Source of the DNA: Tretioscincus oriximinensis
Lineage: Eukaryota; Chordata; Lepidosauria; Squamata; Gymnophthalmidae
Assembly: GCA_022410635.1 (NCBI GenBank)
Contig: JAJVDF010000252.1
Coordinates: forward strand, 397,391 to 461,390
Direction: 5' to 3'
DNA length: 64,000 bases
The translations under genes were made by a program, and so were the position numbers. Positions within the stretch are counted from its first letter, which is position 1, and every line of letters starts with the position of its first letter. The notes beneath the pieces were generated by a model. That model was given only the letters and a program-made list of their open reading frames with translations, was not told where the DNA came from and did no database searches. Shown here in pieces: positions 1-14,182 of this stretch.

Positions 1-1199
1 AGAGTTCATTTCTGCCACCCCATCCCCAGAGTCAGGCCCTTTCCATTAAGCCTCTTTGTACTAGCAGCTGTCTGGGAGTTGGCGTTAAAGGCTACAAATA
101 TCTCAAAGGTTTCTGTTAACTTTGGCTATGTTTGGACAAAAGAGAATTCTGTGGAGCTGCTATATCACATTACCAATTAATGTTAAAATAGTCCTTCCAA
201 TTACATGATTTAGTTTTATGACCATTTTACAAATTGGCTTAGGTACAAAGATAATTTAAATTCTGCCAATAGGCTTTATTTATATACACAGAGGTAAAAA
301 TTAAATATTCTCAGAATAGATGGGGGAAGAGGGGGACTCTGCAGTCTTCTGCAAAAAAGGAAATGAGGCCCCTTCCCCAATATTTTAAAATACTTCATTC
401 TTTCCAAGAAAAACAAGATGTAGATGGCAGAAGCAAAAGCTCTGAATTCCAACTTCTAAGAAAAACATATTTGCTAACGAACATATTTTATGTTTCCAAT
501 GTAAAGTAGAACGGTGTTAAAAAGACTGAATTGGAAACATGAGATTTATTTACCTACTATACGATATAAACCCAGATGCCAATAAAACACATGCATGCAA
601 ATTCATTAAGGGCAGAATTTGTGTGAACAACACATAGAATCTAAAGTGAACCCCATATTAGTTACATTACAATTTTACAGTTGAAAAAGTTAACTTCAGT
701 GTTTTTTTTATTATGACAACCATTGCAGACTTCACAAAAACCAAGGACTACAGTGAACTTTGAAAGACAATGACTTTTGCAAATGTTGGGTGGACTAAAA
801 AGATGTGGCTAATAAATGTTATTTAATCAAAGGATTCACTCTCTCAGTAAGGTTTGAACTAATGCTATATGGTTGCAACAATTGGAGATATATTAAAACA
901 TTAACAAATGCAGATATAATATGGGATTTATTATAATGTGCTCCCAAACATATATGATTATGGGCACCTAAACAAAATAAAGCTGATTTTTGCATTCCAG
1001 TTCTGTCTCTCTCCCCTGGTAATCCTTACAAATTTGTAGAGGAATAATGTCTGAGATTCCAGTTTTGGTCTCTTTGTATTCTTGTAAAACAAAGTAAACA
1101 ACTAGTTTAAATGGCTTGCTAGTATTTCTCCCCAGGTTTTGCTAGTTAAGATTCTCAAAGAACTCTCCAGTCACATACTTGAAGACAAATATGTAGTGA
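1..1199. other. AT-rich intronic sequence
   Basis: No coding block, RNA gene or clear repeat was recognised here. Read as intron of the minus-strand ADK gene, downstream of the exon at 13.2 kb. Confidence 0.4.
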
Positions 1200-1200
1200 T

Positions 1201-1600
1201 CATTCATTCATTTTATTTATTTATTTGTTTATTTTATTTATTTATTTATTTATTTGCATATATATACTGGCCCTATACCTAAAGGTCCCAGGGTGGAACA
1301 CAATAAAAATGATAAAAGCAGATTAAAATAGAGCAATTTAAAAATACAACAGTGGCTTCAAGGAACAGGAAGCATTTAAAAAATAGAAACGAGGTTAAAA
1401 TGTTTAACATACTATAAATTAATTATTTAAAATTGTCAAACATTAGATAAGATAAAAAGACAAAAACAGGCTCACTCAGAAAATGTCTGGGTGAAGAAGC
1501 AGGTCTTAAATGGTCCCTAAAAGATATAGTAATATATGCCTCAAGAACATCAGTGAGAACATTCTACACCTCTTTATTGGAATAAGGGTCAGCTTTCCAT
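1201..1600 (-). repeat. Antisense retroposon 3' part with (TTTA)n tail
   Basis: A run of TTTA/TTTG units (about 1,205-1,256) is followed by a decayed stretch containing 'ccctatacctaaaggtccc' and then 'aagaagcaggtcttaaatgg'. The same order occurs at 7,215-7,570 (tetranucleotide run, then 'ataccccgcccatacccg', then 'gagatgcgtcttcaaagac'), so the two are members of one dispersed family in minus orientation. The A-rich tetranucleotide tail on the other strand is what a retroposed 3' end looks like. The family name is not certain (L2/CR1-type LINE or a SINE sharing its tail). Confidence 0.55.
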
Positions 1601-4461
1601 ACAATAATGTAGGCTATGACAGTTCTCCAAAATTCCCAGACTACTTATGTTCTGATTGGATTGAATCAGGTACGAACAATATATGTCTAACTTACAGAGG
1701 TCACTTAAGACTTTGAATAGGAGCAATAATTTTATAAGCAGCCCTAAGATGTTCCTTCTTAGGTACCTGTTCCTTCTTAAAGTATTCAATCCTATCTAAA
1801 GCAAGTTCTCCAATTGTTGAACTCAAGGGCTTCCTACTCACAGATAGGGAAGATTCAGGATTCAGTCAAATTTATTAGCCCTTGAGTAACCCATCACTAC
1901 ATTAATGAATATTTACAAACTCTAAGTGACACATCACAATGTAACCCCAAATTCCTGATGACTACTTCTAGAAGCTTTGTATAAATTCTAGTGGACACTA
2001 GTAATAAAATTGCTTCACTACCTAACAGTGACAGGACAGAAGCATTCAGCTCTACTTTCTGGGATCATCCATTCAGGCAAGAGCTGAATCCATTCAACCT
2101 AGTACTTTCCTACTTCCATCCCAGGCTGGTGACTCAAGGGATACCATACACTTCAGAAGTGGCTGGAAGGTTGAAGTAAATAAGGTTTGAAACTTTGAGG
2201 AGAAAGAGGGTTCAATGTAGTTATAACTATAGCTATGATTCAGCACAGGAGGTTCTGAGGAAAACAGTTGCCAAGATACATTCAGCTTGCAATTCAAGAG
2301 AAGAGCTACAATACTCCTGAATCCATACTGAAAGGATTGAGATAATTACTGTAGTTTTCTCCAAGAAATGCTTGCAGCTACATAATTCTCTCTCTCTCTC
2401 ATACCTACTGTCCTTTCTTCCTTCCCGACAGATTTCATAAAGATATTTGAGGTTGAGTGAAGGTTCTTTCCTGAATGAAAGCACCACTATTGATACCACC
2501 AGAACTGCAAGTCTGCCACAAATTTGCCACCCACCCATAGCTCACTCCATTGGGACAAGATGAGCAAAGCTCAAAAGGGCAGCATGATAAATTGTGAGCA
2601 TGTTGTCCATATCATACAGTCTCAGTAACTAAAAGTGATCCATTAAACATTGCAAGATGTCATCATGGATGCTTCACTAGATAATGAACCAGATCTGCAG
2701 GAAGATGAGCAATTTTAGCCACAAATTGGCTTGCAAATTTTTCACAACACTGGATACAAATTGCTCAGAGCACATGCAAAAATGAAACGTTCGTTTGCCT
2801 TTTACAATTACCAACCTTTTGTCTGAACATAGTTTTCTGAAAGCACTCATATTGTGAGTACTAATGAGTTCAAATGCACTTTGGTGAGATTGTATTTCAC
2901 ATTTTCCAGCACAGTGAAAGAGGATTTGCAGTGCTAGCTACACTGGGGAATAAAGATCCATTCAAACTGTTTACATTGTTCAATTGATGGTCTGTACATC
3001 AGTGGAATTTTGCTTAAGCAGATACAAATGCTTCTGCTATTAGAGTTACATTTTAGAGAAATGTTTGCAACAATCTCAAGTTCTACACACAAAAATTTAG
3101 ACACCAAGTCAATACACTGTGGCATGCATTAGACTTCGTTAAAGAAACAATCCTTGTGTCATTAAAAATCCAGCACGAAGGAGTAACCACAAGCAAATAC
3201 ACTTTCCTTTGGGCATGGTCACGTGTGAGCTTTTAAATCAACTTCAGTCATGAAAATTAGAAGAAATGGTTTTGCATTGGACTAATTACCAGAAAAAACA
3301 CCCTCCCCCCTGGATTTAGTCCAGTTATTTGAAACTGGAAATGGTTTCAAAGCATGTGTGTGACCAGAATTTCTCATACAGATACAAAACTGAATGGCTT
3401 TAATTTATATTCCATGAATGGTAGTTCAAAACAAGAGGCTATAAGGTGATTTGTCTGTGTTTTTTTCCTTATTCTCATCATATTTAGTTTGCCAAGCCTG
3501 AGCCAGACTGCTGTGTTAGTGAATACACTATATTAGATGTATTTTCAGTTCCATGCAGTCTTTATCTCACTTCTTTTGCAATATATTGTATCCAAAATGA
3601 AGGTCAGACAGTTAACAAAACCCTCAAAGCTTCAAAACACAAACTCATCAATAGTGGGAGGGGATTGATAATCTTGCACATTTGTACAACAAAAAACCTT
3701 GCATGATGGCACAACCATGAGAAACTCTTGTCCCTTGTACCAGAATTTTAACTACCACAGGTGTGGCTGGAAATAACATCACAAATGGTATCACTTCCGG
3801 TTCTGCCCTGGTTCTGCTCACACTTCATGCACAAGCAACTCCCCCCCCAAAAAAACAAAAACCTGTCCCAAGAATTTTGGGCTCTGAGGCCGAGATTTCC
3901 AGCTAGAAAACACCCACCACTGATTCAAATGGGGGTGGTGTAATTAATAGCAGCAGCAAATAATAAAACAAGCATAAAAGCAAAATAGGGAAACAACCAC
4001 ACTTTTTAAAACTCAAAATTTGTTTTCTATCTAGAAACAAGCAGCAGCTCCCAGAACCTGCAAAGAAAAATATTGTTCTGACTCCAAAATTACAATTTTT
4101 CTGATACTTGTGCATAATAGTTTTCCAGTAAAGAAAGGGCACAAAACAGGTCTCTGAAGTTGATGTTCAGATTCAGATGAAACCAGTTTTTGTGGTAACT
4201 TGATTTATGCCCATACTTTTAAAATAAACTCTGCCACACAGAAATTCATAAAATATGCTCCATTGGCAGTGGCATTTCGATCAGCTTGAGCTTCAAAACA
4301 AAGTCTTGCACTACAGTATTTTAGCTTGAATATATTAAAAGCTGGAGCAAATAAGGCCATGGATCATTTCTCCAGACAGTGAAAAATATTCCTTGGTTTC
4401 AGTTGCCACTTAATTTTTAAGAGACAGGACTACTATACCTCCAGGGCAGGTACAGTTGTCT
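1601..4461. other. Intronic sequence without recognised genes
   Basis: Short ORFs here lack recognisable domains and plausible splice context. A short (CT)n run lies near 2,386-2,400. Nothing else was identified. Confidence 0.4.
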
Positions 4462-4506
4462 CTCTATATACATTATATATTGTACACTGAAACCATGTAT
4501 ATAGAG
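4462..4506. repeat. 12-bp perfect inverted repeat (hairpin)
   Basis: CTCTATATACAT at 4,462-4,473 and its exact reverse complement ATGTATATAGAG at 4,495-4,506 are separated by 21 bases. This could be the core of an old palindromic repeat or a chance AT-rich hairpin. Confidence 0.5.
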
Positions 4507-4569
4507 CAACTGGTTTTAAGATAAAATCTGAGGTTAGGAGAATTTGGGAGGGGGGACACAGCTGTTTGG

Positions 4570-4690
4570 GAAATTAATACATCTGGAAGTAAATTCCACA
4601 GACCAGTGACCCACTGGGTGAAAAAAATACTTTCCTTTGTCTGTCCTCACTCTTCAACTGCCAATTAGAAAGCTCTACAACCATAGAACT
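4570..4690 (-). mobile_element. CR1 3'-region fragment
   Basis: The stretch 'ggaagtaaattccacag' followed by 'gtgacccactgggtgaaaa' is the reverse complement of the block found just before the 3' ends at 39.49 kb and 56.28 kb ('cacccagagggtca', 'ggaatttacttcc'). It is a short, old fragment lacking the terminal octamer repeats. Confidence 0.6.
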
Positions 4691-5084
4691 ATGATCTATC
4701 TTGCCTGAAGGGAATAGAGAAGAGAGGGAAACTGGGGGTCTTTACCTATATTTATAGTGACTTTATAGCGATCTTCCCTTAGATCTTTGGATATAGGAGA
4801 GGGTAGAAATATAGTGTATATGAAAAAGTGTTTTCTTCATTTTTCACTAATAACCATGTGCTATGCTGCTTATTCTAACGTTCTGGTTCCTTTTAATGTC
4901 ACTGTTTTTGCTTTATTTCGGTACTCATCTTTTTTATAAAACCTTTTTCCACATCTGCTGTTTCTTCCAATATCCTATTAATCTATCAGATCGTCCTTTC
5001 TCTCTATTGTTTAGTCTAGGGTCATTAAGGCTGTCTCAGCATTATTTAATTATACCTTCTGTTTTCAAGGAGGGCGTGACAGTA

Positions 5085-5145
5085 AATCAGTAGCAGAGCA
5101 CTGTCTGGAGAGCAGGGGGTGACAAGTTCAATCCTCATTTTCTTC
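5085..5145 (+). repeat. Degenerate tRNA-derived SINE head
   Basis: Contains 'tcagtagcagagcac', resembling a tRNA A-box region, and 'acaagttcaatcctc', resembling a B-box, at a tRNA-like spacing. No tRNA cloverleaf can be completed, so this is read as the tRNA-derived 5' part of a SINE and not as a functional tRNA gene. The body and tail are not recognisable. Confidence 0.45.
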
Positions 5146-5973
5146 CCAGAAGGAGATAACGACAATTCACATCTGTAGCTCAACTCGCTGCTAACAAACA
5201 TTAGCATTTATTCATAACACAAGTCAAAATTTTACATATAAATAGTGTCATTTTGGATAAATTAAGATGTGTAGGGAATAAACCTCATCTAAGCATGGCA
5301 GGGAGCAACACTAAATTTAATAGAATGAAACGTTTCCCCACAAACTTATTTTTTTAGGCTGCAGGTGTTATGTCTGTATCCAGAATAGGGGAGAGGATGA
5401 AAAGATGAGTCAGACTGGCAGAATCTAAGAAGAGATGCTGATTCCTTTCAACTATGGCTCATAGCCACCATTTTGGCTGCCACTGCTACCGCCAAGCATA
5501 GATGGGGCTAGAGGGAGCCTGAACCTGCTGCTTCACAAACATCAATTGGTTGGCACAGGCCTTCTGCAGGCCCCCTCTGCCTCCGAAACTGCCAAGAGCC
5601 GGCCCACACTATAGTGGGGACTGAAGAAGTCTGGCCTGGCTCTCAGAAAGTATCCTGTGTCTGGCCAGTGGTAACAGAAGCACTACCATCTTGTGCTGCA
5701 TGCCCGATTAACCCACAAGCACATGGATAATACAGACAGAATCAGAGGCAATAGAAATAATCATTCCTATTAGCCTCTAAATGACATGTGCACACACCCA
5801 TGATAATGACTAGAAGCTGTAGCAGGTATTTCCCCTTCTTATTTTGCATTATTGCATTGTTTTGTGTGGGAGTGTGTTGTTTGTTATGATAATTATGTTT
5901 TATTACAAGGTGTTTGGGGAAAGGGCATTATAAATAACTGTTTAATTGTTGTTGGTTGCTGTTATGGTGGTGC
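5146..5973. other. Intronic sequence with a locally GC-richer block
   Basis: About 5,460-5,720 is clearly richer in G+C than its surroundings, but no open coding block or known repeat was recognised in it. Confidence 0.3.
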
Positions 5974-6029
5974 TTGGTTGTTGTTGTGGTTGTAGTGGTA
6001 GTTGGTTGTTGTTGTGGTTGTAGTGGTAG
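5974..6029. repeat. 28-bp minisatellite, two exact copies
   Basis: A 28-base G/T-rich unit occurs at 5,974-6,001 and again at 6,002-6,029, with partial copies on both sides. The strand bias (G and T only, apart from single A residues) makes the opposite strand translate as Asn/Gln/His-rich sequence, which explains an apparent low-complexity open frame there. Confidence 0.8.
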
Positions 6030-6225
6030 TGATGGTGGTTGTAACTACAAGGTATTTTGAAATTCAATAGGTTCAAAACACCCATTAGCTTCAAAACAGG
6101 GTTAGACAAATACATGAAATACTTGGTTACTGTATAACCACCTCCAGTATTGCTTCCATAGACTAGCTGTTGGAGAACCCCGAGTGCTGCCCTGCAAGTG
6201 TGAAGGGAACCTGTTGAGCTAAGTT

Positions 6226-6276
6226 TGGTGTAGTGGTTAGTGTTGGACTCGTACATGGTAGTCTCCTGGTTCGATA
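6226..6276 (+). repeat. tRNA-derived SINE head
   Basis: 'tgtagtggttagtgttggac' (A-box-like) and 'ctcctggttcgataa' (B-box-like, GGTTCGA core) lie about 20 bases apart, the typical promoter of tRNA-derived reptile SINEs. No conserved SINE body follows, so only the head remains. Confidence 0.55.
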
Positions 6277-7214
6277 AAATTTTTGCAAAGTTTGCCCAAC
6301 ATGGTTGTTTTGTTTTCTCTTGGAAGAAGTAAACTTTGTATTGGATAAACATTGGCTTCTAAAAAGTGGGAACATAACTTTGTAAATTACTTTTAAAAAT
6401 GTAGCTTGCATGCACAGAAAGCAGCAATAAGTACTTAAATGTCTGGATTGTAACAGCTCCCCTTTGTTATATATAAGGTGAACTACTAAATACCTCTCAG
6501 ATGAAATTGACTTTGTTACAATTCAGGCTATTAACAGAAAGAATAACTGAAAAGAGATCAGAAAGAAACATTTTGTTATACGCAGTGTGATTAATTCTGA
6601 AGTGATTCAGCCTGATCATTTCTGATAACAAGATTTTTATCAATGTCGAGGGCACAGCTGAGCTATGTTTCAAAAGCATTTCATCTTAGTAAAGATGCTG
6701 CAGTAAGGAGATAGGAGGTTGGGGGAGTAAAGACATTCACTCAGCAACTGAAATAGCCAAGGGCTGTCTCAAAAACCTCCCCTCCGCACATCTTTACAAC
6801 ATGCCATTGACATTATGAACCACCCTGGCACTAAAGAGTAGCTCATTTTCCAGCCAAGGACAATTTATCACATACTCAAAGAGTGTGGAAGAAGAGGAGC
6901 CTGTTAATTCAGCAGCAATAATCGTGAGGCCGCAGCCTCTTGATATTTGAAAATCCGACATTGGTGCTAGAAAACAATGAACAATACAGGGTAAAGGGCC
7001 TCAAATAGCTGCACATTTTTTACTCTGTACTGTGGAATTTTTTGCTCCCATTGTTTTAATTTCCTTGTAAATTGCTATAAGGTTTCTAAGAAAGACAAGG
7101 CTGTTTTCTTTATATGATGCTTCCTTAGTACAGTATCAAGATCAGTGGGTTATTTGCTTATTGTGCATCACAAAGAAAACCAGGTATCAGCCATGCTCAT
7201 AAACATCCCTTATT
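6277..7214. other. Intronic sequence without recognised genes
   Basis: AT-rich, with no recognised coding block or repeat. Confidence 0.35.
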
Positions 7215-7570
7215 AGTATTACTTATTTAATTATTCTCTTATTTATTTATTCTTATACCCCGCCCATACCCGAAGATCTCAGAGCGGCCAACAATAAAAC
7301 AATACAAAACAGTAACAAACAATATCTAAAGTGGAGGGTAAAAACCAGCATTTTTTCAGCCAAAGGCCAGGTTGAAGAGATGCGTCTTCAAAGACCTTCC
7401 AAAAGAGCACAATGATGATGAGAGACATGCCTTGAGGGGGAGACTATTCCATAGACTGGGGGCAGCTACAGAGAAGGCCCTGCCCAGGATTCCCAACTCC
7501 ATTGACTGTTGCAAGGGGTGGTACAACCAGGATGGCCTCCCCTGTAGATATTAAGACCCAGTATCTGGCA
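7215..7570 (-). repeat. Antisense retroposon 3' part (same family as 1.2 kb)
   Basis: Starts with a TTAT/TTTA tetranucleotide run, continues with 'ataccccgcccatacccg' and a 'gatctcagagcggcc' block, and then a longer body containing 'ctattccatagactggg'. This layout is a 3' end of a non-LTR retroposon read on the minus strand. An open frame on the plus strand (7,372-7,554) lies inside the repeat and is not a gene. Confidence 0.6.
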
Positions 7571-7640
7571 GAGGGGCAGAGATGAAAAGGCATCTTCTTA
7601 TAAACTTACTAATATGTCATTTATTAGAATTCAGAACTGA

Positions 7641-7788
7641 GGCTCGGTCAACACGGACCCTTATCTTGGGCTATACCCCGGAATAGGAGTCTGTCATTCA
7701 CATACTAGTGTATACTATGGCGTGTGAATGGCCAAGCTCTATCCTGAGATGCTTCCCAGAATAAGGCTCCGTGTGGACAGGGCCTGGG
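7641..7788. mobile_element. Foldback (palindromic) repeat, copy A
   Basis: The left arm carries 'acacggacccttatcttggg'; the right arm, read in reverse complement, carries 'acacggagccttattctggg'. The arms continue inward to a central CATTCACA...TGTGAATG palindrome, so almost the whole 150 bp can fold into one imperfect hairpin. The same terminal motif occurs in four further copies in this window. Likely a MITE-type foldback element. Confidence 0.6.
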
Positions 7789-7794
7789 AATTAG

Positions 7795-8027
7795 GGCTGC
7801 CATCTAGGATGGATGTCTGGATGTTGCCTCTAGGTTGCAGCAACAGTCAGTACTCCTGCAACAGCAGGACTCCTGAAATACCATTTGCAGGGAGTCATGA
7901 ACAGCTGCATATTTTGCTTTCCTCTGTTCAGACTGGCCAGGTGCATCTGGTGGGCCTCTGTGTGACACAGAATGCTGGACTAGATGGGCTGTGGCCTGAT
8001 CCAGTATGGCTCTTCTTATGTTCTTAT
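7795..8027 (+). mobile_element. CR1-type LINE 3' end
   Basis: Matches the 3' ends at 39.5-39.8 kb and 56.3-56.6 kb over the block 'gaaataccatttgcaggg' to 'atccagtatggctcttctta', ending in (TTCTTATG)n octamers. A short octamer tail without poly(A) is characteristic of CR1 elements. A 122-codon open frame across it is repeat-derived. Confidence 0.75.
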
Positions 8028-8450
8028 ATGTCCCGGAAAGCCAGGACTTTCCCGGATTTGGGGACTAGAATACAGTCCCATCCGGGTTTTAAGTGAAAAT
8101 CCCAATTTTTACATTCACCAATGCCGCATCAGGGAATGTAAAAATCTGTGATTTTTAGGCAAAGCCGACGGGGCTGGCAGCAAGAGCAATGCTTCCTGGG
8201 TCCTGGAAAGACCCTTGGAGTGTGCCTTGGCTGCTCCTCTGCAGGGGGTGGGGTTTTGCACCTGCTATAAGGCAGAGCGCGCCTTCTCGTCTCCTTTGCT
8301 GAGTGCAGAGGAAAGATGCTTTGGTGTTTGAAAGGGGATCAGAGCTTTTGTGCAGCTCTGTTCTGCCTGTCTCACCAGGAGTGTGTGTGTGCGTGTGTGG
8401 CTGCCCCCCCTTCCGGTTTTGGGGTGTCAGAATATGGAAACCCTACCTGA
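8028..8450. repeat. GC-rich block, probable unclassified repeat
   Basis: It begins directly after the CR1 octamers with 'tcccggaaagccagg', contains paired 'cccggattt' / 'atccgggttttaag' words, a CpG-richer middle and a GTGTGCGTGT run, and ends near 'ggaaaccctacc'. The composition differs sharply from the flanking intron. It could be a DNA-transposon relic; neither TIRs nor a target-site duplication could be fixed. Confidence 0.35.
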
Positions 8451-11400
8451 GAGCCCAACTTTGCACATGGCAACCTAATATGAATAGTCAATTGGGAGGT
8501 GACAAGATCCTTGGGCAAATTATTCTAACTTTTTAAGGGTCCAGAAAAAAGCAAAGAAGCAGAAAAGCAAAAAGAAAAGTAAATTTTAAAAGGGAAGTAA
8601 GCACAATGCTGAATAGAGGAAGCAATTTAAATCTCTTGCTCCAGCCCACTAACATTGATTATCACAAACAAGTCTTTTGATTGAATCAGAACTATTTAAG
8701 AAGCAGAAAACAGTATATTAGTTCTTAGGAGAAAACTTGGGAAGACATACCTACTTGCAGAAAAAACCATCAGTGGCATAGGCCTCCCAAGAGAGACGAA
8801 AGGTAACAATGTTACAAATAATGCCAACGTCAAATAGTCATTTGGCGCTACAAAAACAAAACCTTTGCTATTATTAGTAGTACCACTATCCCACCATAGT
8901 TAAGTACATGGTTAGCGCTATATAAATAAATGTTAATACCAAATGCAACTTTCAAATTACGCAACGCAGAGGTAACAAAGAAACAATGCAGCATAACCAC
9001 CCAAAAGCATAATATGCTGTACCTTACATTCTTCTTAAAGAACATAACCGTAAAAGAGGAGACCAGCTGTATGAAGGCACAACTCACCCAGCACACAATG
9101 ACCTACTAATTACTTCTAGGTATTCTCAAGCAAAAGGCAAAGACAATCTCCCTCTTTTGACTCTCTGCAAAATGGCCTCAATCTGAAAGTTATTGCATTA
9201 TGGTCACTGTTGTATTATGATCTTTTTTTGGTTGGTTTTAAAACCATCACTTACAGGGATCAATTGTTTAGCATGTTCATACAGTCTATGTGAGAATAGC
9301 TATAACTACGTTTTTTTTCCGGATGCCTCCAGTCTTCTTTGGTAATGACATATTCCATATACTTGATTTGATTTGCTAATATTATGGATCTGATATTCTT
9401 ATGCACAATGCTTCCATGGTCTGATTCACCTAGATATTCCATTCGCAAGATTCTGTGTCGCAAGATCAATATTTTCCAGTGTTTCTTATTGTAAGACTCC
9501 CCTCCCCAATCTTTCAGTTTGATATGAATACTATAGGGATATTACTCAAAAACTATTTCATTAATGCAGATTTTTTGGGGGGCGGGTCTGAGATGGGGAG
9601 AAAACTGGCATAGATATCTTGATCTTTAATTTTAATGCATAGCCTTAGGTTTCCAGATGGAACCCAGCATCATATTGAAAATGGCATTATTGAGTAACAC
9701 CACAAGAATTGTATTCTTGCAATTGAGCCAGATTTGTACTTTTAAAAATATTACTGCATTCGAAAGATGGGGTGCCACATCCAAATTCATCAATGGACCA
9801 TGGGTTATTTATTCGTTTGAAAGATTTGCAAAATGCTCTTCAACTAGCAGATTCAAGCAAGGACTGCAATAAAATAACCTTATATAAACAACCTTATAAA
9901 ATATCTGTTATATAATATATGTACTCACAAGGATTAGGTTCCGTAGTAACTTTGAAGGATCTGCTAAGGAACCGATGGGAAAAGGGAAACTTGTGAAACT
10001 GCTTGGTAAACTGTATCCAACATAGCTTTGGAAACAATGGGAAAGGTAGCAAACAAACCAAAGGCACTTACTGTAATGAAACCAAGTGTGGGCTAAGACT
10101 GTGTATGTTCTTCTCTTGTTTATTCAGTTTGAGTTTTAGAACACAGTCCCACTTTTTATTAATGCTAGATGGCCTTTTATTATGAACAAGGCACGTGGAT
10201 TTTATGTATTTGTAAGTGTTTAGGTAGGATAGTTGAGATAGGTTTCCTAAAATAGTTCTAAAATCAGGATTTATATCCCCAGGGAGGCTTCCACCACTCC
10301 CCTCAGGAAGAAACCAAAATTATGGAGTGAAAATGAAACCAGAATGAGCCCCTTTACTCTGTTATTCTAAATAATAAAGACTTCTCTGTTTTAAAACACA
10401 AAAAACAGTTATATTAAAACAAAGTATCAGGCAACTTCAAACTTAAAGAAAATCAACAATACAATTTAACCACACTTGGTTAGGGCAAAAGGTACTGGGA
10501 CTTTCCAATGACTCAGGCACAGCTTCCCTCTGCTTACCACCATTTAAAGTTTCCCTCAGTCTCCCTTTTTCTTTCCCTACCACCCCAGCAGTTCTGTATC
10601 CCTTTTTGGTATTTCTTTATTTTCACTTGGCAGAGAACCAGTTTTATTTCANTTGTTTGGCCACATGCTTAGAAAGCTTAAAGTCCAGTGTAAATAAAAC
10701 GTAAATAACATGTTAATACTGTTCAAATCGGGAAATCCTGAAATTTAACTTTGTAGAACAGTAAATAATTTTTTTATGGAAGTTCAAAGTGTGTATACAT
10801 TTTTGAAGCACCCTGTATGTTTGTGTAGTTTGAATTGAATTAACAAAAGTTCAAATATTTTTTAAAGTTGCATTCATTTTTTAAAAAGGACTGCCCTCCA
10901 CTTTTATCTCTTTGGAAGGTAAGTTACAGTTTGTTGCCAAATGAAAAAAAAACAGTGGGTATTAGAAGCACTCGGCCTTGCCAACCAAACCCAACAGAGC
11001 CCCAGGGACATCCTCATACATTGTAAAATTAGAAATTGTCCATGAAATTCGTGATGTATCATAACCCTAAACATAAAGTCTGTTAAAGTTTACCTGCATC
11101 CCCTTGAAATCTCAATAGTTAATTTGCATGAGAAGAATGTAAGTAAAACTTTGCTACAACCAAACCGTTAGTCTCTCCTGTTTGGAAATATCACCTTCTG
11201 CCTCTGCCTGGGGTCAGCAACCATGATTTCAATTATCCTCTGATGCTTGATCTCCTCACAGTTTAGAAGACAATAGTGTTTTGCTCATCAGACAAACTTC
11301 ACTTGACATCTGGACAAAAGTGCTCATACCTTTTGGCAACAGCAATACCTGTGATTAGTACTGAAAGTTGACTTGAGCTTCAAAATGTCTATTTAAGGTG

Positions 11401-12164
11401 AGCAGTTTTGCAAATGAATTAAGCTGCAGCTTGTGACAAAGCAGTTATCGTCAAGAGATAATTGACCTTATTTGACTATTAAGTGTCCTAAGGCACAGTT
11501 GAGTGTACTTAAATCCTGGCAGGTTAATTATCTAGTGATTGCAATAGGCTTAGAAGATATTATGAGTAAGGACCATTAGCAAAATGATGCTTAGAAAACT
11601 AAATTTAATACTCATTAAAATAAATGACAATAACCTAACTCTCCAGTAATGCATTGCTACATAATGACCACAATATAGCCATAATTGGTTAGCAGGAATA
11701 ATTACTTTCATACAGAATAGCTAATGTTAAAAATGTTTATGGGAAATCTAGCTCATAAATATGCGAGGTATTTCAACTATGCACAAATAAAGCAATAACC
11801 ACAGCATCAATTTATATTTTCTAACTGATCACTCCACCAGGCACCCAGGCAATTCAGAAAATATGCCCACTTGCAAGCAAATTAACTTAGATGTAGTTTG
11901 TTATCAAAAAACAAAACATGGCACTTGAGAAGACAAGTTTTTAGTTCACCAAAGATTTTGAACTACGCTGAAACTGCATTTTTAGCACATCCCTGTTGAA
12001 CTCTGGAGATAACGTATCTGGAGGGTTTCTCTCAGAAATAAGTCAGTGATGCTAAGATGACATTCAAGTCTCAGTCTTTAAAACTACACCCTTTTAGGAC
12101 TACACTCAGCCCAGTCTCTTCTAAAAGACGATAGCTAAGGATTATTGCTGTCCACATATACTTA
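8451..12164. other. Intronic sequence without recognised genes
   Basis: No recognisable exon, RNA gene or complete repeat. The stretch 11,390-11,780 is rich in TAATTA/ATTAAT-type words and free of obvious repeats. Whether it is evolutionarily conserved cannot be judged from one sequence. Confidence 0.35.
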
Positions 12165-12170
12165 TCAACA

Positions 12171-12202
<32 letters not shown>

Positions 12203-12203
12203 G
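12165..12203. repeat. (AAAT)n microsatellite
   Basis: About nine uninterrupted copies of a four-base A/T unit (aaat/ataa). Confidence 0.9.
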
Positions 12204-13996
<1,793 letters not shown>

Positions 13997-14182
13997 GGCT
14001 GATTGACATTTGGACTTATTCTTTTCCAGAGAGTGGTTTAAGATGTCTGTTGTCCACATACTATTCTGGACTAGCACAAGCCCTNCTGTGGCCTGTACTA
14101 ACCTGGAGTGGTATATGGATAGTAAGCCCCTCAGATTACTTTCTGGAACAGAATAAGGCTGAGTACCAACCAGGCCTTTGAG
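13997..14182. mobile_element. Foldback repeat, copy B
   Basis: The left arm 'ggacttattcttttccagag' pairs with the right arm, whose reverse complement reads 'gccttattctgttccagaaa'. The arms converge on 'ggactagcacaagcc' and its counterpart. Same family as the copies at 7.6, 18.2, 34.4 and 52.5 kb. The apparent open frames on both strands mirror each other because the sequence is palindromic. Confidence 0.55.

Noticed and set aside
6226..6276. Possible functional tRNA gene
   Set aside because: A- and B-box-like words are present but no acceptor stem or anticodon arm can be formed; a SINE head is the better reading.
5942..6352. 136-codon minus-strand frame rich in His, Asn and Gln
   Set aside because: The low-complexity part is the reverse strand of a G/T minisatellite, and the rest overlaps a SINE head. 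There are no domain or splice signals.
7728..8096. 122-codon plus-strand frame with a CTQNAGLDGLWPDPVWLF-type ending
   Set aside because: The same peptide recurs at 39.7 and 56.5 kb because it is the CR1 3' end read through; repeat-derived.
10740..10880. 'gaagcaccctgtat' stretch as a transposon terminus
   Set aside because: No matching inverted partner or target duplication was found nearby.
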